NCBI GenBank assembly: GCA_905480645.1 | Contig: CAJQRC010000021.1 | Coordinates: 1 to 64,000, forward strand | Length of the DNA: 64,000 bases | Direction of reading: 5' to 3' | Source of the DNA: an uncultured Tateyamaria sp. | Lineage (GTDB): Bacteria; Pseudomonadota; Alphaproteobacteria; Rhodobacterales; Rhodobacteraceae | Shown: positions 28,037 through 37,929 of the stretch, piece after piece | Layout: each line of letters opens with the position of its first letter | Numbering within the stretch: position 1 is the stretch's first letter | The notes under the pieces: generated by a model | Seen by the model: the letters and a program-made list of their open reading frames with translations, nothing else | Told to the model about the DNA's origin: nothing | Databases searched by the model: none | Translations under genes and position numbers: made by a program

Positions 28037-29827
28037 TTACAGCGGTTTTGTTGCAAGCTTCAACCAATCGTAAGCACTTTTTGATACCCTTGGGCCAATT
28101 TTATTAAGTGTCTCAGCATGGTAGTTGTTAATCCACGCTTTGCTATCTGCGTCTAACATGTTTGAGAGAATGAGCCGTTTATCCATCGGTACGTATGTTA
28201 AAGTACGCCACTGCAGCATTTGCCGATGTTCATCCCCGCCTGGTAATGTGCTAGCTTCTTTGGCGACAATCAGGTTTTCTATTCTGATCCCAAACTCTCC
28301 TTCACGATAATATCCTGGCTCGTTTGATAGGATCATGCCTGGTTCAATTGGTACTTGGCTGGCACGGCTCAGTCTTTGAGGACCTTCATGTACCGAAAGG
28401 TAGGCGCCGACGCCGTGCCCCAGACCGTGGTCGAAGTCTTGATGAGCATACCATAGCGGGGCACGGCCAATTGCTTCAATATCGCGGCCCGCCAATCCTT
28501 TAGGCCAACGTAATCTCGATATGGCAATCATTCCCATTAAAACTCTTGTGAAGGCCGCACAGGCCTCTGAAGGTGGTAATCCTATTGAAATGGTACGGGT
28601 AATGTCTGTTGTGCCATCAAGATATTGCCCACCACTATCGAGGACAATCAACTGCCCATCCTGCAATACGCTATCGGTTTCTTCAGTAACACGATAATGC
28701 ATGATGGCACCGTTTGGACCGGTTCCTGCGATTGTTTCAAAACTGATGTCTTGAAGGGAATTATCGCGTCGTCGCATATGCTCAAGTTGTGTAGCGACTT
28801 GTATTTCTCTTAGAGTGTTTGGCTCTTTACTGTCTAGCCAAGCAAGCAATTCAACAACAGCGGCGCCATCGCGCAAATGTGCTTCTGCACTACCTTCAAT
28901 TTCCGCTATATTCTTGCAAGCCTTTGGGAGTGCACAAGGGTCAACCCCCCATCCCCCGCGATCGCCAAGAACATCTGCAACGCGAACTGGCACTGATGAT
29001 TTATCAATACAAACGGGACCTTTAAGGGTTTCAAGATACGAAAGGAAGCTTCCTATTTTATGACAAGTTACTTCTGGGCCGAGGTGTGCATACACTTGTA
29101 TCAGTTTATTTGGGTCCATAAACAAATCAACCGCCCCGTTCTGATGCAAAACAGCAAACCCTTGGGCAATGGGATTACGAGGAATATCTGCACCACGAAT
29201 GTTCAGTAACCAGCATAAGCTATCTGGTAATGTAATTACGGCAGATGCAAAGCCGTTTGCACGTAAAATATCACCAAGACGCGATCTTTTACTCGAATGA
29301 TTTTCACCAGCAAATTCAATGGGATGCGCCTTTACTGCTTCTGATGCTGGAAGTGGTTGATCTTTCCAAATTCGGTCAACTAAATTATCATATTGTGTGA
29401 GCAATATTTTGGAATTTTCCAAGTCATTATTTATTTCGGCAATTTGTTTGGGCGTGTGCAACCACGGATCGAATCCAATCCGTCCACCTTCAGGCAATTG
29501 TTCCATCAACCAATTAGCAAGAGATATTTCTGGCCAAGAAACGGGAGAATATTCAGTAGCAACTTGTAACTTTACTTGCGTTCGATACCGCCCATCGACA
29601 AAAACTCCAGCAATGTTTTTTAAAACAGCGCAAAACCCTGCTGAACCTGTAAAACCAGTAAGCCAAGCCAAACGCTCGTCGTGAGCTGATACATATTCGC
29701 CTTGATGGGCATCTGCTCGTGGAATTAAATATCCATCAAGGCCTGCGGTGTTTAGTTGCGAACGAATTTCTTTTAAACGGGGTGGGCCCTGCTCAGGGCG
29801 TGCAGTTACCTCAAAGCTTTGAAACAT
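28037..29827 (-). CDS. Xaa-Pro aminopeptidase (M24 family)
   Basis: This is a 596-residue aminopeptidase P-type enzyme that removes N-terminal residues before proline. Two creatinase-like N-terminal domains precede the pita-bread catalytic domain. The metal ligands are visible in VLDSGGQYLDGTTDITRTI (two Asp), GHGVGAYLSVHEGP (His), NEPGYYREGEFGIRIEN (Glu) and the following Glu. The long form with a duplicated N-terminal domain is the eukaryote-like XPNPEP type common in alphaproteobacteria. It lies 43 nt downstream of cobT and is probably co-transcribed. Confidence 0.93.
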   Translation of the reverse strand: MFQSFEVTARPEQGPPRLKEIRSQLNTAGLDGYLIPRADAHQGEYVSAHDERLAWLTGFTGSAGFCAVLKNIAGVFVDGRYRTQVKLQVATEYSPVSWPEISLANWLMEQLPEGGRIGFDPWLHTPKQIAEINNDLENSKILLTQYDNLVDRIWKDQPLPASEAVKAHPIEFAGENHSSKRSRLGDILRANGFASAVITLPDSLCWLLNIRGADIPRNPIAQGFAVLHQNGAVDLFMDPNKLIQVYAHLGPEVTCHKIGSFLSYLETLKGPVCIDKSSVPVRVADVLGDRGGWGVDPCALPKACKNIAEIEGSAEAHLRDGAAVVELLAWLDSKEPNTLREIQVATQLEHMRRRDNSLQDISFETIAGTGPNGAIMHYRVTEETDSVLQDGQLIVLDSGGQYLDGTTDITRTISIGLPPSEACAAFTRVLMGMIAISRLRWPKGLAGRDIEAIGRAPLWYAHQDFDHGLGHGVGAYLSVHEGPQRLSRASQVPIEPGMILSNEPGYYREGEFGIRIENLIVAKEASTLPGGDEHRQMLQWRTLTYVPMDKRLILSNMLDADSKAWINNYHAETLNKIGPRVSKSAYDWLKLATKPL

Positions 29828-29870
29828 TCGAAGTTCCTTTTTAAATATAAAAAATGCCTAAGAAACAGCA

Positions 29871-31748
29871 TCAAGCTATTCTGCGCATTCCCATTGCGCG
29901 CGCACGCGCTCGTGGGTCACTATCAAAAAGAGCTGCTAGCTGTTCGGTCATTGCGCCTGCTAACTGCTCTACGTCCGTAATTGTAACTGCCCGATCATAA
30001 TAACGTGTCACATCATGGCCGATGCCTATGGCTAATAATTCAACTTGGCGCTTACGTTCTACCATTGCAATTACATCTCTCAAATGTTTTTCTAAGTAAT
30101 TTGCTGGATTAACTGATAACGTGCTATCATCCACTGGAGCACCATCTGAAATCACCATAAGAATTTTGCGAGACTCGGGGCGGCCTACTATCCGACGATG
30201 GGCCCATTCAAGGGCTTCTCCGTCTATGTTTTCTTTAAGTAAGCCTTCTTTCATCATCAATCCAAGATTAGGCCGTGCTCGACGCCATGGCGCATCAGCA
30301 GATTTATAAATAATATGCCGTAAATCATTCAGGCGCCCTGGTTGAGTTGAACGTCCGTCGTTTAACCATTTTTCGCGAGCTAAGCCGCCTTTCCAAGCGC
30401 GAGTAGTAAATCCAAGAATTTCAACTTTCACATTGCAACGCTCTAAGGTCCGCGCCAAAACATCTGCAGAGATTGCTGCGATCGAGATAGGGCGTCCACG
30501 CATGGAGCCTGAGTTATCTAATAATAACGTTACGCAAGTATCACGGAATTCCGTATCTTTCTCCACTTTAAAAGAAAGTGGGGTCGTTGGATTAGCAACA
30601 ATTCTTGCTAGGCGACCTGCATCTAGGGTACCCTCATCCATGTCAAACTCCCATGAGCGGTTTTGCTGCGCTTGCAGACGGCGCTGCAATTTATTTGCCA
30701 AGCGACCAACTGCTCCTTTCAGTGGCTCCAGCTGTTGGTCGAGATAGGCGCGTAATCTCTCCAACTCAATTGGCTCAGCTAAATCTTCAGCTCGAATTTC
30801 TTCGTCATGGACATCATAGTAAATTTTGTAATCAGGATCTGCTTCTGACACCGGTTGTGGGGCTGGGGGTTCAAATGGAGCTTCACCTTCCGGCATCTCA
30901 GCTTCTTCACCAGTTTCTTGATCCGCCATGTCGTCCATCGAAACCTGTGCTTGAGATGCATCCTGTTGTTCTTCTTGAGACTGTTCTGGCGTTCCTTCTT
31001 CGTTTTCTTGCTCCTGTTCATCTTGACCGGTACTGTCCGGCTCTTGATCTTCTTGTTGGCCTTCTTCGGCTTTATCATCCTGCTCGTCGTCAAACTGATC
31101 GGGATCTTCGCCTAATTGATCGCCGTAACCGAGGTCACTTATCATCTGTCTGGCAAAGCGAGCGAATGCTGATTGATCTTCTAATTTTTCGTTAAGTTCT
31201 TGTAGTGTGCCGCCAGCATGATCTTCTATAAAGCCTCGCCAGAGCTCCATAGCATTTTCTGCACCTGTAGGAAGGCTGCGCCCTGTGGCTAAATGTCGGA
31301 TAAGATAGCCTGCAGCAGTAGCCAGCGGAATTTCACTGGCCTGATTACATTGATCGTAGCCTTTACGGATAGCATCGTTCTTAATTTTAGCGTCGATATT
31401 TCCAGCGGTTCCTGGCATGTCACGTGCACCAACCGCTTCGCAACGTGCTGTTTCCATAGCTTCATAAAGATCACGCGCCAACTCGCCCTGTGGTGAATAT
31501 CGAGCGTGAGTTTGTCCATTATGATACCGGCGATGTAAGGCAAGTGCATCGGCAGTACCGCGCGCTAACATCACTTCGTCCCGCGTCATTCTACGGCTAA
31601 CCTGAGGTAAGCGCATTGCGTCGCCTGAAACGCCTGATGGATCAACCGAATAACTCACGTTTAACTCGGGGTCATTAGCCAGCACTTTCGTGGCCTCCGC
31701 GAGGGCTTTCTTGAATTGATCAGCGGGGTTGTCGGAGTTATTGGACAT
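29871..31748 (-). CDS. cobT: Cobaltochelatase subunit CobT
   Basis: CobT pairs with the AAA+ subunit CobS to drive ATP-dependent cobalt insertion into hydrogenobyrinate a,c-diamide by CobN in aerobic B12 synthesis. The 625-residue product from ATG 31748 has an N-terminal alpha-helical domain, a very acidic Glu/Asp/Gln-rich linker (about residues 210-310), and a C-terminal von Willebrand A domain with the MIDAS motif DNSGSM near residue 410. An 8-residue upstream extension is possible. cobS lies just upstream; cobN is not in this window. Confidence 0.95.
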   Translation of the reverse strand: MSNNSDNPADQFKKALAEATKVLANDPELNVSYSVDPSGVSGDAMRLPQVSRRMTRDEVMLARGTADALALHRRYHNGQTHARYSPQGELARDLYEAMETARCEAVGARDMPGTAGNIDAKIKNDAIRKGYDQCNQASEIPLATAAGYLIRHLATGRSLPTGAENAMELWRGFIEDHAGGTLQELNEKLEDQSAFARFARQMISDLGYGDQLGEDPDQFDDEQDDKAEEGQQEDQEPDSTGQDEQEQENEEGTPEQSQEEQQDASQAQVSMDDMADQETGEEAEMPEGEAPFEPPAPQPVSEADPDYKIYYDVHDEEIRAEDLAEPIELERLRAYLDQQLEPLKGAVGRLANKLQRRLQAQQNRSWEFDMDEGTLDAGRLARIVANPTTPLSFKVEKDTEFRDTCVTLLLDNSGSMRGRPISIAAISADVLARTLERCNVKVEILGFTTRAWKGGLAREKWLNDGRSTQPGRLNDLRHIIYKSADAPWRRARPNLGLMMKEGLLKENIDGEALEWAHRRIVGRPESRKILMVISDGAPVDDSTLSVNPANYLEKHLRDVIAMVERKRQVELLAIGIGHDVTRYYDRAVTITDVEQLAGAMTEQLAALFDSDPRARARAMGMRRIA

Positions 31749-31806
31749 AAAAGCTCCAAACAGCTTGGTCAAACGATCTTATTTTATTTAGTGAAACTTC
31801 ATTGGA

Positions 31807-32793
31807 TTAACCCAAACTTACGCTAGCTGCGCTTTCCGGTAGTTCTTCATCAAATAACCTTTGGTAAAACTCAGCTACTGTCTGTCGTTCTAACTCATCG
31901 CATTTATTCAGAAAACTTAGGCGAAAGGCGTAACCAATATTGCGAAAAATATCGGCGTTTTGAGCCCAAGCGATTACCGTTCTGGGAGACATAACTGTGG
32001 ATAGATCACCACTCATGAAAGCCGTACGCGTCAAATCAGCTACTGTCACCATCTGCTTGATAATCTTTCTGCCCTCAGCAGTGTTATAATTTGGGTTTTT
32101 TGCCAACACTATGGCGGTCTCGGCATCAATACTCAAATAGTTAAGTGTTGCTACAAGAGACCAACGGTCCATTTGGCCTTGGTTGATCTGTTGGGTGCCA
32201 TGATAAAGGCCAGTTGTATCACCAAGACCAACAGTATTTGCAGTTGCAAAAATGCGAAAGTATGGGTGTGGTTTTATAACCTTATTCTGATCCAACAAAG
32301 TCAGTTTACCGTCTACCTCGAGTACGCGCTGGATTACGAACATTACATCTGCCCGACCGGCATCATATTCATCAAAAACAATTGCTGTGGGGGTACTCAA
32401 CGCCCAAGGTAAAATACCTTCCTGAAAATCAGTGACCTGCTTCCCGTCCCTCAGCTTAATTGCGTCTTTACCGATCAAGTCAATACGGCTGATATGGCTG
32501 TCTAGGTTAACTCGTACTGTTGGCCAGTTCAAGCGGCTTGCCACCTGTTCTATGTGAGTTGATTTTCCAGTACCGTGATAACCTTGGATCATTACTCTAC
32601 GATTGTGCGAAAACCCTGCAAGAATAGCCAGAGTTGTATCGGGATCAAATTTGTATGTGCTATCTAAATCTGGTACTCGCTCAGTGCGGTCAGCAAAACC
32701 TCTCACCAACATGTCAGTATCAATACCAAATACCTCACGGACAGAGATTTCCTCGCTTGTTTTTGCGTTGATATCTATTCCGCTCTCAGTCAT
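31807..32793 (-). CDS. cobS: Cobaltochelatase AAA+ subunit CobS
   Basis: CobS is the MoxR-like ATPase of aerobic cobaltochelatase. The 328-residue protein has Walker A GYHGTGKS (71-78), Walker B IVFDEYD (about 138-144), and the sensor-1-like [20 protein letters not shown] segment, with family-typical ends. cobT follows after about 60 nt in the same direction, and the J-domain gene precedes it. Confidence 0.97.
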   Translation of the reverse strand: MTESGIDINAKTSEEISVREVFGIDTDMLVRGFADRTERVPDLDSTYKFDPDTTLAILAGFSHNRRVMIQGYHGTGKSTHIEQVASRLNWPTVRVNLDSHISRIDLIGKDAIKLRDGKQVTDFQEGILPWALSTPTAIVFDEYDAGRADVMFVIQRVLEVDGKLTLLDQNKVIKPHPYFRIFATANTVGLGDTTGLYHGTQQINQGQMDRWSLVATLNYLSIDAETAIVLAKNPNYNTAEGRKIIKQMVTVADLTRTAFMSGDLSTVMSPRTVIAWAQNADIFRNIGYAFRLSFLNKCDELERQTVAEFYQRLFDEELPESAASVSLG

Positions 32794-32930
32794 TTTTTTA
32801 TCCCTTATACAATTATTTGTGTGTACAGAACACGCAGAACTCGTCGTGCATCATATATCCAAAAAGGGCAAGGGAAAGAGCTAGTATTTGCACGCTCAAA
32901 GGTACATTTTTAAGTGGTGATACTATCAAG

Positions 32931-33563
32931 CTATTTATCCCGAAAATTACGGCTGCCTTTGATCTGATCCCAAGCCCAGACAACTTCTTGCAATTGTTCT
33001 TCCTGACTTCGGTCTCCACCGTTCATGTCTGGGTGCAATACCTTGATAAGCGCTTTATATGCCTTGCGGACTTCTGTTTTTGTCTCTGCAGATGCAGCAT
33101 CCAAAATTTCGATGGCCCGTTTTTCAGTTGGCGGTAGTTTGCGGCCGCCTCCAGGTCCGTTTCGCCCGGGGTTCTGAGTGCTGTTTTTACCCAGCACTTG
33201 ATGAGGATCCTCAATGCCGAGCCGAGCCCAAGCGCGCGCTTCAGGGTCCCCCATCGGTTTGGTTGCCCGCTCCCAAACTTTATCTTTCGATTGTTGTGCA
33301 TTAATTTCCGCCTCCGTTGTGCTATCAAAAAAATTCCATTTAAGATTGTATTCTCTGACATGTTGTTGGCAGAACCAAAAAAAATCATCTAGTACGTCGG
33401 GGGCTTTTGGTGCACGAAATTTTCCAGCTTCCGTGCATCCGTCATGGTCGCAAAGGCGAACTGATGTTTCGGAAGCGCCTGACATCCCTCGTCTTCCTCT
33501 CGAATTTCTCTTTTTTGCCGATGAAACCGACATGTCAAAACCGAATGGGTCTGATTTACGCAT
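32931..33563 (-). CDS. J-domain protein (DnaJ-class chaperone cofactor)
   Basis: This 210-residue protein has its J domain at the C-terminus rather than the N-terminus: KAYKALIKVLHPDMNGGD carries the HPD motif at residues 177-179 that stimulates DnaK ATPase. The N-terminal half is basic and contains a CDHDGC-type pair and an FCQQHV segment that may bind zinc. This architecture and the neighbours bolA and cobST recur in Rhodobacteraceae. Client proteins are unknown. Confidence 0.9.
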   Translation of the reverse strand: MRKSDPFGFDMSVSSAKKRNSRGRRGMSGASETSVRLCDHDGCTEAGKFRAPKAPDVLDDFFWFCQQHVREYNLKWNFFDSTTEAEINAQQSKDKVWERATKPMGDPEARAWARLGIEDPHQVLGKNSTQNPGRNGPGGGRKLPPTEKRAIEILDAASAETKTEVRKAYKALIKVLHPDMNGGDRSQEEQLQEVVWAWDQIKGSRNFRDK

Positions 33564-33637
33564 TATAACGGTCCTTTCCGACTCAGCGGATAGAGTTTAA
33601 ACCTATGTGGGCAAGATTGAAGGGGTATTTAAAAAAA

Positions 33638-33895
33638 ATGTCTGTTAAACGAGAAATTGAAGAAAAGTTACGCAACGTATTTGATATTCGTAAAATTGTT
33701 GTTGTTGACGATAGTGCTAGCCACGCAGGGCATTCAGGTGCACCCGAAGCTGGAGAAAGCCATTTTAATGTGATGTTGCGCTGCCCAGAATTTGCAGGAA
33801 AAACGCGTATTTTTCGGCATCGCGCAGTTCATGATGCTTTAGGCTCTGATCTATTAGCACGTATTCATGCGTTGGCACTAGACCTTGATAAATAA
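33638..33895 (+). CDS. BolA family protein
   Basis: This is an 85-residue BolA-like protein starting MSVKREIEEKLRNVF. The fold core with the conserved ASHAGHSGA segment and the C-terminal RHRAVHDAL helix-loop is complete. BolA proteins bind 2Fe-2S clusters with monothiol glutaredoxins and influence envelope or iron regulation; the His in SHAGH and the His of FRHRAVHD are candidate ligands. The ATG at 33638 gives the family-typical start; an extension to 33605 adds only 11 residues. The gene is divergent from the J-domain gene. Confidence 0.93.
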   Translation: MSVKREIEEKLRNVFDIRKIVVVDDSASHAGHSGAPEAGESHFNVMLRCPEFAGKTRIFRHRAVHDALGSDLLARIHALALDLDK

Positions 33896-34230
33896 GAGAC
33901 TTCTTCGCTGTCATTATGCATGTATTTGTAATCTAACATGCATAACTTAGCTCTCAGTACAACTGATTTTAGTGTAAAAGCAGTATTTACATGGCTGCGC
34001 AAAAAGTGCTTCTAAATCACGTTGTATCTGGTCATTAGACAACTGCCGCAAATGCTTTCCAACAGAGGAAATTTGTATCCTTAATAAAAATGTTGCTTTT
34101 TAACTTATTCTTCAAATTTTTTCTGTGTTGCATCGGATTGTTTTCTTTCGTTCTTTATGGCTGATTTAGTTGATAGTTTGGCTCTACATTAGACGGTAGG
34201 GCGTCCGAACTTAATTCAGGTATAAATTTG
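33896..34230. other. Intergenic region with a 10-bp inverted repeat after bolA
   Basis: There is no coding sequence. A perfect inverted repeat, TTATGCATGT (33914-33923) and ACATGCATAA (33936-33945) with a 12-nt loop, begins 18 nt after the bolA stop. No T-run follows, so it may be a Rho-related or bidirectional structure rather than a simple terminator. The rest is AT-rich and unremarkable. Confidence 0.55.
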
Positions 34231-34476
34231 TTAGTTTTTTTCGGTGCGCGATCGACGGAACACCAAAATATTGCGCCATTCAGTTGTCGTACCAGTCAAC
34301 CCTGAACGTTCCAGCGAAGGTAGTATTTCCACCCGCTGAAATTCCCAACCTATGATGCCCATCTCGTTCATTAATGTCTCGAGTGTATGAGCAAAGCGCT
34401 CTTCAGGACCTTTTATGCCCCGCACTTTGGTGCCTTTTTTTGGGGCAGGTACAACCTTATATTCCCAAGTGGACAT
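34231..34476 (-). CDS. DUF4177 domain protein
   Basis: This is an 81-residue protein starting MSTWEYKVVPAP and containing the GWEFQRVEILPSLE core of the DUF4177 family, followed by a basic TEWRNILVFRRSR strand. The function is unknown. AAAGGTG precedes the ATG as a Shine-Dalgarno sequence. It stands alone between bolA and the thioesterase remnant. Confidence 0.85.
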   Translation of the reverse strand: MSTWEYKVVPAPKKGTKVRGIKGPEERFAHTLETLMNEMGIIGWEFQRVEILPSLERSGLTGTTTEWRNILVFRRSRTEKN

Positions 34477-34649
34477 AAATCACCTTTCAAATAATTTTAG
34501 AAGGACATAACCGTCTGCTGGTGCCGTGAAAAGGCCAAGACAGTCGTTAACGTCAAAAAATGCTCTTGGGCTTTTTTAGGCTTTTATTTACCATCGCAGG
34601 TTTGAATTGTTGCGCCAATTCAATCTGGTTGGGGCAGGGTTTTTGTGAC

Positions 34650-34975
34650 TTATATGAACGGGTAAATTTTTTTCAAAATGTTGGCTGGCATTTGCGCAAC
34701 GTGGGAACCCAATTGATCTACATGCAGTGTCAGAGTTCCAGCTGTTGTAGCTAACCACCCGTCTGGGTGATGGATCTCCCGATAAAAATGAAAGCTCTGA
34801 TTGTTAAAATCAGTTAGTTGAAAAGTGACAATGCATTCTTCGTGAAATTCTACGACGTATGTCGTATTGCCAGATACTTTGCGATAAAATCATCCAAAAC
34901 CAAACGCTTCGTTTATTTCACCAGCATAAAGATCAAACAATAATTGAATGTTTTGAGGTGAAGAAATTAGCCTTC
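34650..34975 (-). pseudogene. Decayed hotdog-fold thioesterase
   Basis: On the minus strand one frame reads LLFDLYAGEINEAFGFG, then a TGA where a Trp codon would fit, then FYRKVSGNTTYVVEFH, QLTDFNNQSFHFYREIHHP, DGWLATTAGTLTLHVDQLG and a stop at 34650-34652. From memory of the family, this resembles the second half of acyl-CoA thioesterases of roseobacters (VVE.H, FHFY.E, ATTE..T.HVD). About ten residues seem to be missing after VVEFH, and no matching N-terminal domain is seen upstream. I infer a gene inactivated by an internal stop, a deletion and loss of the 5' end. Confidence 0.5.
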
Positions 34976-35544
34976 GCAAGATTAAAAGAAGCTCCATTAG
35001 GCACTGAAGAAGCAAGTTCACCAACGCCAGAGAGTGGAGAAGAGCAACAATCTCCATCACAGTTTCCTTTGCGGTTTAGAGGAATTGCAGACACATTTAA
35101 TAAAAATTAGAGTCTATTAGAGAGATTGGTTCCAGCTCTGTCGTCTGACAGAAAAAGTTTTGCTAATTACAAAGTGTGCTAACTCTCCTCAATCACTAGT
35201 GTCTTGCTTACAGAAGGCATTGTATATTTGGCGGTAGATACCACCTATTGGATAGCCGTAGGTACATCTGCTTTCGGTGCGGTGAACCAAGTAGAAGTGT
35301 CACAGGGAAAGTTAAAAGGGTCAAATCTAGAGAAATTGAATGCACAAACGGCTATTTGCAGCAATGATAACTCAATAATGCTAACTTGTGCTGACGACTG
35401 CAGAGCGCAAATTGTTGTGATTTCAAAATAACAAATATGAGACTAGCTAAACGATATCGATCCAAGTAGCGCGTATGAACATCTTCAGCATTTTGTTAAC
35501 ATAAATTACAACTTTATGTAAGTTACTGTTAAGTTGAAGTTATT
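34976..35544. other. Non-coding, probably eroded sequence
   Basis: No gene is supported. Short open stretches exist (for example 35204-35431 from a TTG) but lack a ribosome site or recognisable sequence. The area lies between a decayed thioesterase and a transposase fragment and is best read as degenerating DNA. Confidence 0.5.
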
Positions 35545-35719
35545 TAAGATACCCAGTGGCGAAGTGATAATTTCGCACAGCTGGAGAAAATAAAATGCTA
35601 CTGTCTTGCGGTTCACACTGTCAAGGCCTGGCCGTAGTTGGCGTTGTCGATCCCGAAAAACGCTCCGAGAGGCGATCTTGTTTGTAGTGGTCTAGACGGC
35701 TCTTTTCCAGGCTTCCCAT
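35545..35719 (-). pseudogene. IS1595-type transposase N-terminal fragment
   Basis: From an ATG at 35719 the minus strand reads MGSLEKSRLDHYKQDRLSERF, then GSTTPTTAR and a stop. After a frameshift it continues as VNRKTVAFYFLQLCEII. This matches the N-terminal helix-turn-helix of IS1595-family transposases (SRL..YKQ.RL.E.F.AGTTARTAA..GVNRKTA..YF.RLREII). Only about 58 codons remain; the catalytic domain is absent. An 8-bp hairpin (35721-35740) and the sequence AGCGCTGACCCAG just upstream, next to the gatB stop, look like the end of the element. Confidence 0.65.
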
Positions 35720-35720
35720 T

Positions 35721-35740
35721 ATAACCTCTTTTGAGGTTAT
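35721..35740. other. Hairpin at the end of the IS1595 remnant, after gatB
   Basis: ATAACCTC and GAGGTTAT form a perfect 8-bp stem with a TTTT loop, extendable through CCCA/TGGG. It sits 13 nt past the gatB stop and just upstream of the remnant transposase ATG. It has no T-tract on the gatB strand, so its role as a gatB terminator is uncertain. Confidence 0.5.
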
Positions 35741-35752
35741 CTGGGTCAGCGC

Positions 35753-37264
35753 TTATATTTTTAATTTATCCACAACCATCTCATTAACCGCTTTTGGATT
35801 AGCCTTACCGCCTGTAGCTTTCATAACTTGGCCTACAAACCATCCTGCGAGTTTAGGGTTTTGCAGAGCTTTGTCCACCTGAGAGGGATTGTCTGCTATA
35901 ATTTTGTCTACAGCAGCCTCAATAGCGCGGGAATCTGTGACTTGCTTCATACCGCGCTCTTCAACTAATTGAGCTGGGTCACCACCCTCTGTATATGTAA
36001 TCTCAAATAGGTCTTTGGCTATTTTTCCAGAAATCTCATTATTGCTTATGAGGTCAATAATACCACCCAGTTGTATTGGCGTGACAGGACTGTCGGATAT
36101 GTCACAGTCATCTTTCTTGAGGCGGCCAAACAGCTCATTAATTACCCAATTAGCTGCTTGCTTGCCGTCGCGCCCTAAGGCTACCTCTTCAAAATAAGAA
36201 GCAGTATCCAGTTCAGATGTCAAAACAGACGCATCATAATCAGTAAGACCGAAATCTGCAATAAATCTAGCTTTTTTAGCGTCAGGTAATTCGGGTAAGG
36301 ACTTTTTGATATTATCTACCCAAGTTTGTTCGATTACCAATGGCAGCAGGTCTGGATCTGGAAAGTATCTGTAATCATGCGCTTCTTCCTTGCTCCGCAT
36401 AGACCGAGTTTCTGCTTTGTCAGAGTCATAAAGCCGCGTCTCTTGCTCAACTACACCGCCTTCCTCTACTAAAGAGATTTGGCGACGGGCTTCAACCTCA
36501 ATTGCTTGTTGAATGAACCTCATAGAGTTCATATTCTTGATCTCACAACGTGTACCCAGATGATTAAAGTCCTGATTTTCTTGATATTTCTCGTATTGTC
36601 CTGGCAGGCAAATCGATACGTTAACGTCAGCGCGCATCGCTCCGGACTGCATGTCTCCATTGCATGTCCCTAAATAGCGCAGAATTTGACGAAGCTTAGT
36701 AAGGTAAGCTGCAGCTTCCTCTGGACCTCGAATATCGGGGCGGCTGACGATCTCCATAAGAGCAACACCGGTACGGTTGAGGTCAACAAATGACATGTCA
36801 GGGTCCATGTCATGGATAGACTTGCCTGCGTCTTGTTCCATGTGGATCCGCTCTATCCTAACTAGGCGCGCAATACCGGAGGCCATTTCAACAACAACTT
36901 CTCCTTCACCCACTATTGGGTGATACAATTGGCTGATTTGGTATCCCTGCGGTAAATCAGGATAAAAATAATTTTTTCTATCAAAGGCAGATTTCAAGTT
37001 GATTGTGGCATTTAGACCAAGCCCGGTGCGGACAGCCTGCTCGATACAGTATTCATTAATTACGGGAAGCATTCCAGGCATAGCGGCATCCACAAACGCT
37101 ACGTTGGAGTTAGACTCGGATCCAAATTCAGTTGATGCACCCGAAAACAATTTTGCGTTGGAACTAATTTGGGCATGCACTTCCATTCCAATTACCAGTT
37201 CCCAGTCGTGCTTGGCGCCGGAAATTACTTTGGGTTTTGGAGTCTCGTATGTAAGGTTAAGCAT
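35753..37264 (-). CDS. gatB: Asp-tRNA(Asn)/Glu-tRNA(Gln) amidotransferase subunit GatB
   Basis: GatB is the tRNA-binding and kinase subunit of the GatCAB amidotransferase that converts Glu-tRNA(Gln) and Asp-tRNA(Asn) to the correct aminoacyl-tRNAs. The 503-residue protein has the N-terminal signature [22 protein letters not shown], the EIKNMNS motif, and the C-terminal YqeY-like helical domain ending [14 protein letters not shown]. gatC and gatA are not adjacent. The stop codon abuts an insertion-sequence remnant. Confidence 0.97.
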   Translation of the reverse strand: MLNLTYETPKPKVISGAKHDWELVIGMEVHAQISSNAKLFSGASTEFGSESNSNVAFVDAAMPGMLPVINEYCIEQAVRTGLGLNATINLKSAFDRKNYFYPDLPQGYQISQLYHPIVGEGEVVVEMASGIARLVRIERIHMEQDAGKSIHDMDPDMSFVDLNRTGVALMEIVSRPDIRGPEEAAAYLTKLRQILRYLGTCNGDMQSGAMRADVNVSICLPGQYEKYQENQDFNHLGTRCEIKNMNSMRFIQQAIEVEARRQISLVEEGGVVEQETRLYDSDKAETRSMRSKEEAHDYRYFPDPDLLPLVIEQTWVDNIKKSLPELPDAKKARFIADFGLTDYDASVLTSELDTASYFEEVALGRDGKQAANWVINELFGRLKKDDCDISDSPVTPIQLGGIIDLISNNEISGKIAKDLFEITYTEGGDPAQLVEERGMKQVTDSRAIEAAVDKIIADNPSQVDKALQNPKLAGWFVGQVMKATGGKANPKAVNEMVVDKLKI

Positions 37265-37486
37265 TGTTCCACCGTGCTGTTCAATAGCTTCTCGCGGTTT
37301 AAATCAGCTAACTGTATGTCGCAAGAGGCCTGAACCCCAGATCACTTTTGTTGTGATAAAAAATACTCGATTTAAAATTTTATCAAAGAAGTTCTTATGA
37401 TTTGGCTAAATTATACCTTTATGAAATAGATATGTTCGCCGTCATAATCGTTTAAATATGCACTTATTGCTTATTTCAGAACAATT

Positions 37487-37924
37487 TTAGGTCAAACCAA
37501 ACAAAGAGAAATGATGCTGTTCTAATCGTATCCCGCGATCAAACAGTATTTTTGAAAATGGATTAACTGGAGGAATTACATCGAAAGGCAAGTAAATTAT
37601 TTGCCCATTTACTAGCGCGCCGATTGTGCGCACGGACAAATCTAGTCTTGTATCGAGCAGAACATAACAAATTTCCTCTAAGGAAATAGAGCCACTACAG
37701 TAATTTGAAAACCAACTGATTGTATTTTTTTCCAACTATTAAACCTGGTTTTCGGGCTTTAAAAAAATCAAAGACTGCAGGCACTGTGAAGATAGCCGCT
37801 GCGTATATCAAAAATGGTGCTGCATCAAAAAAAATAATCCCTAAACCCAATACTGCCCAGATAGTCAGAACTGTAAGTGCAGTTATTTTATTTCTAGCTT
37901 TTTTTCGAAAAAATACGATTCCAT
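37487..37924 (-). pseudogene. Frameshifted conserved membrane protein gene
   Basis: The minus strand encodes two hydrophobic helices in one frame (ITALTVLTIWAVLGLGIIFF and APFLIYAAAIFTVPAVFDFF), ending KARKPGLIVG. The rest (KNTISWFSNY..., IYLPFDVIPPVNPF, RGIRLEQHHFSLFGLT) is in another frame. The switch falls in a run of seven A (T7 at 37725-37731 on +), and one A fewer would join the frames exactly. The only ATG (37924) is itself out of frame by one base, which a second 7-A run (37899-37905) could explain. Either the gene is decaying or the runs are misread. It overlaps no neighbour and starts 6 nt after the SDR stop. Confidence 0.7.
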
Positions 37925-37929
37925 TTAAA

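Noticed and set aside
30605-31195. 196-codon open frame antisense to cobT
   Set aside because: It arises from the repetitive acidic linker of cobT read backwards (Leu/His-rich) and has no ribosome site.
34859-35110. 83-codon open frame on the plus strand
   Set aside because: It overlaps the antisense of the thioesterase remnant, where the minus strand gives recognisable protein sequence.
35204-35431. 75-codon open frame from TTG
   Set aside because: It has no ribosome site, no family match I recognise, and lies in eroded DNA.
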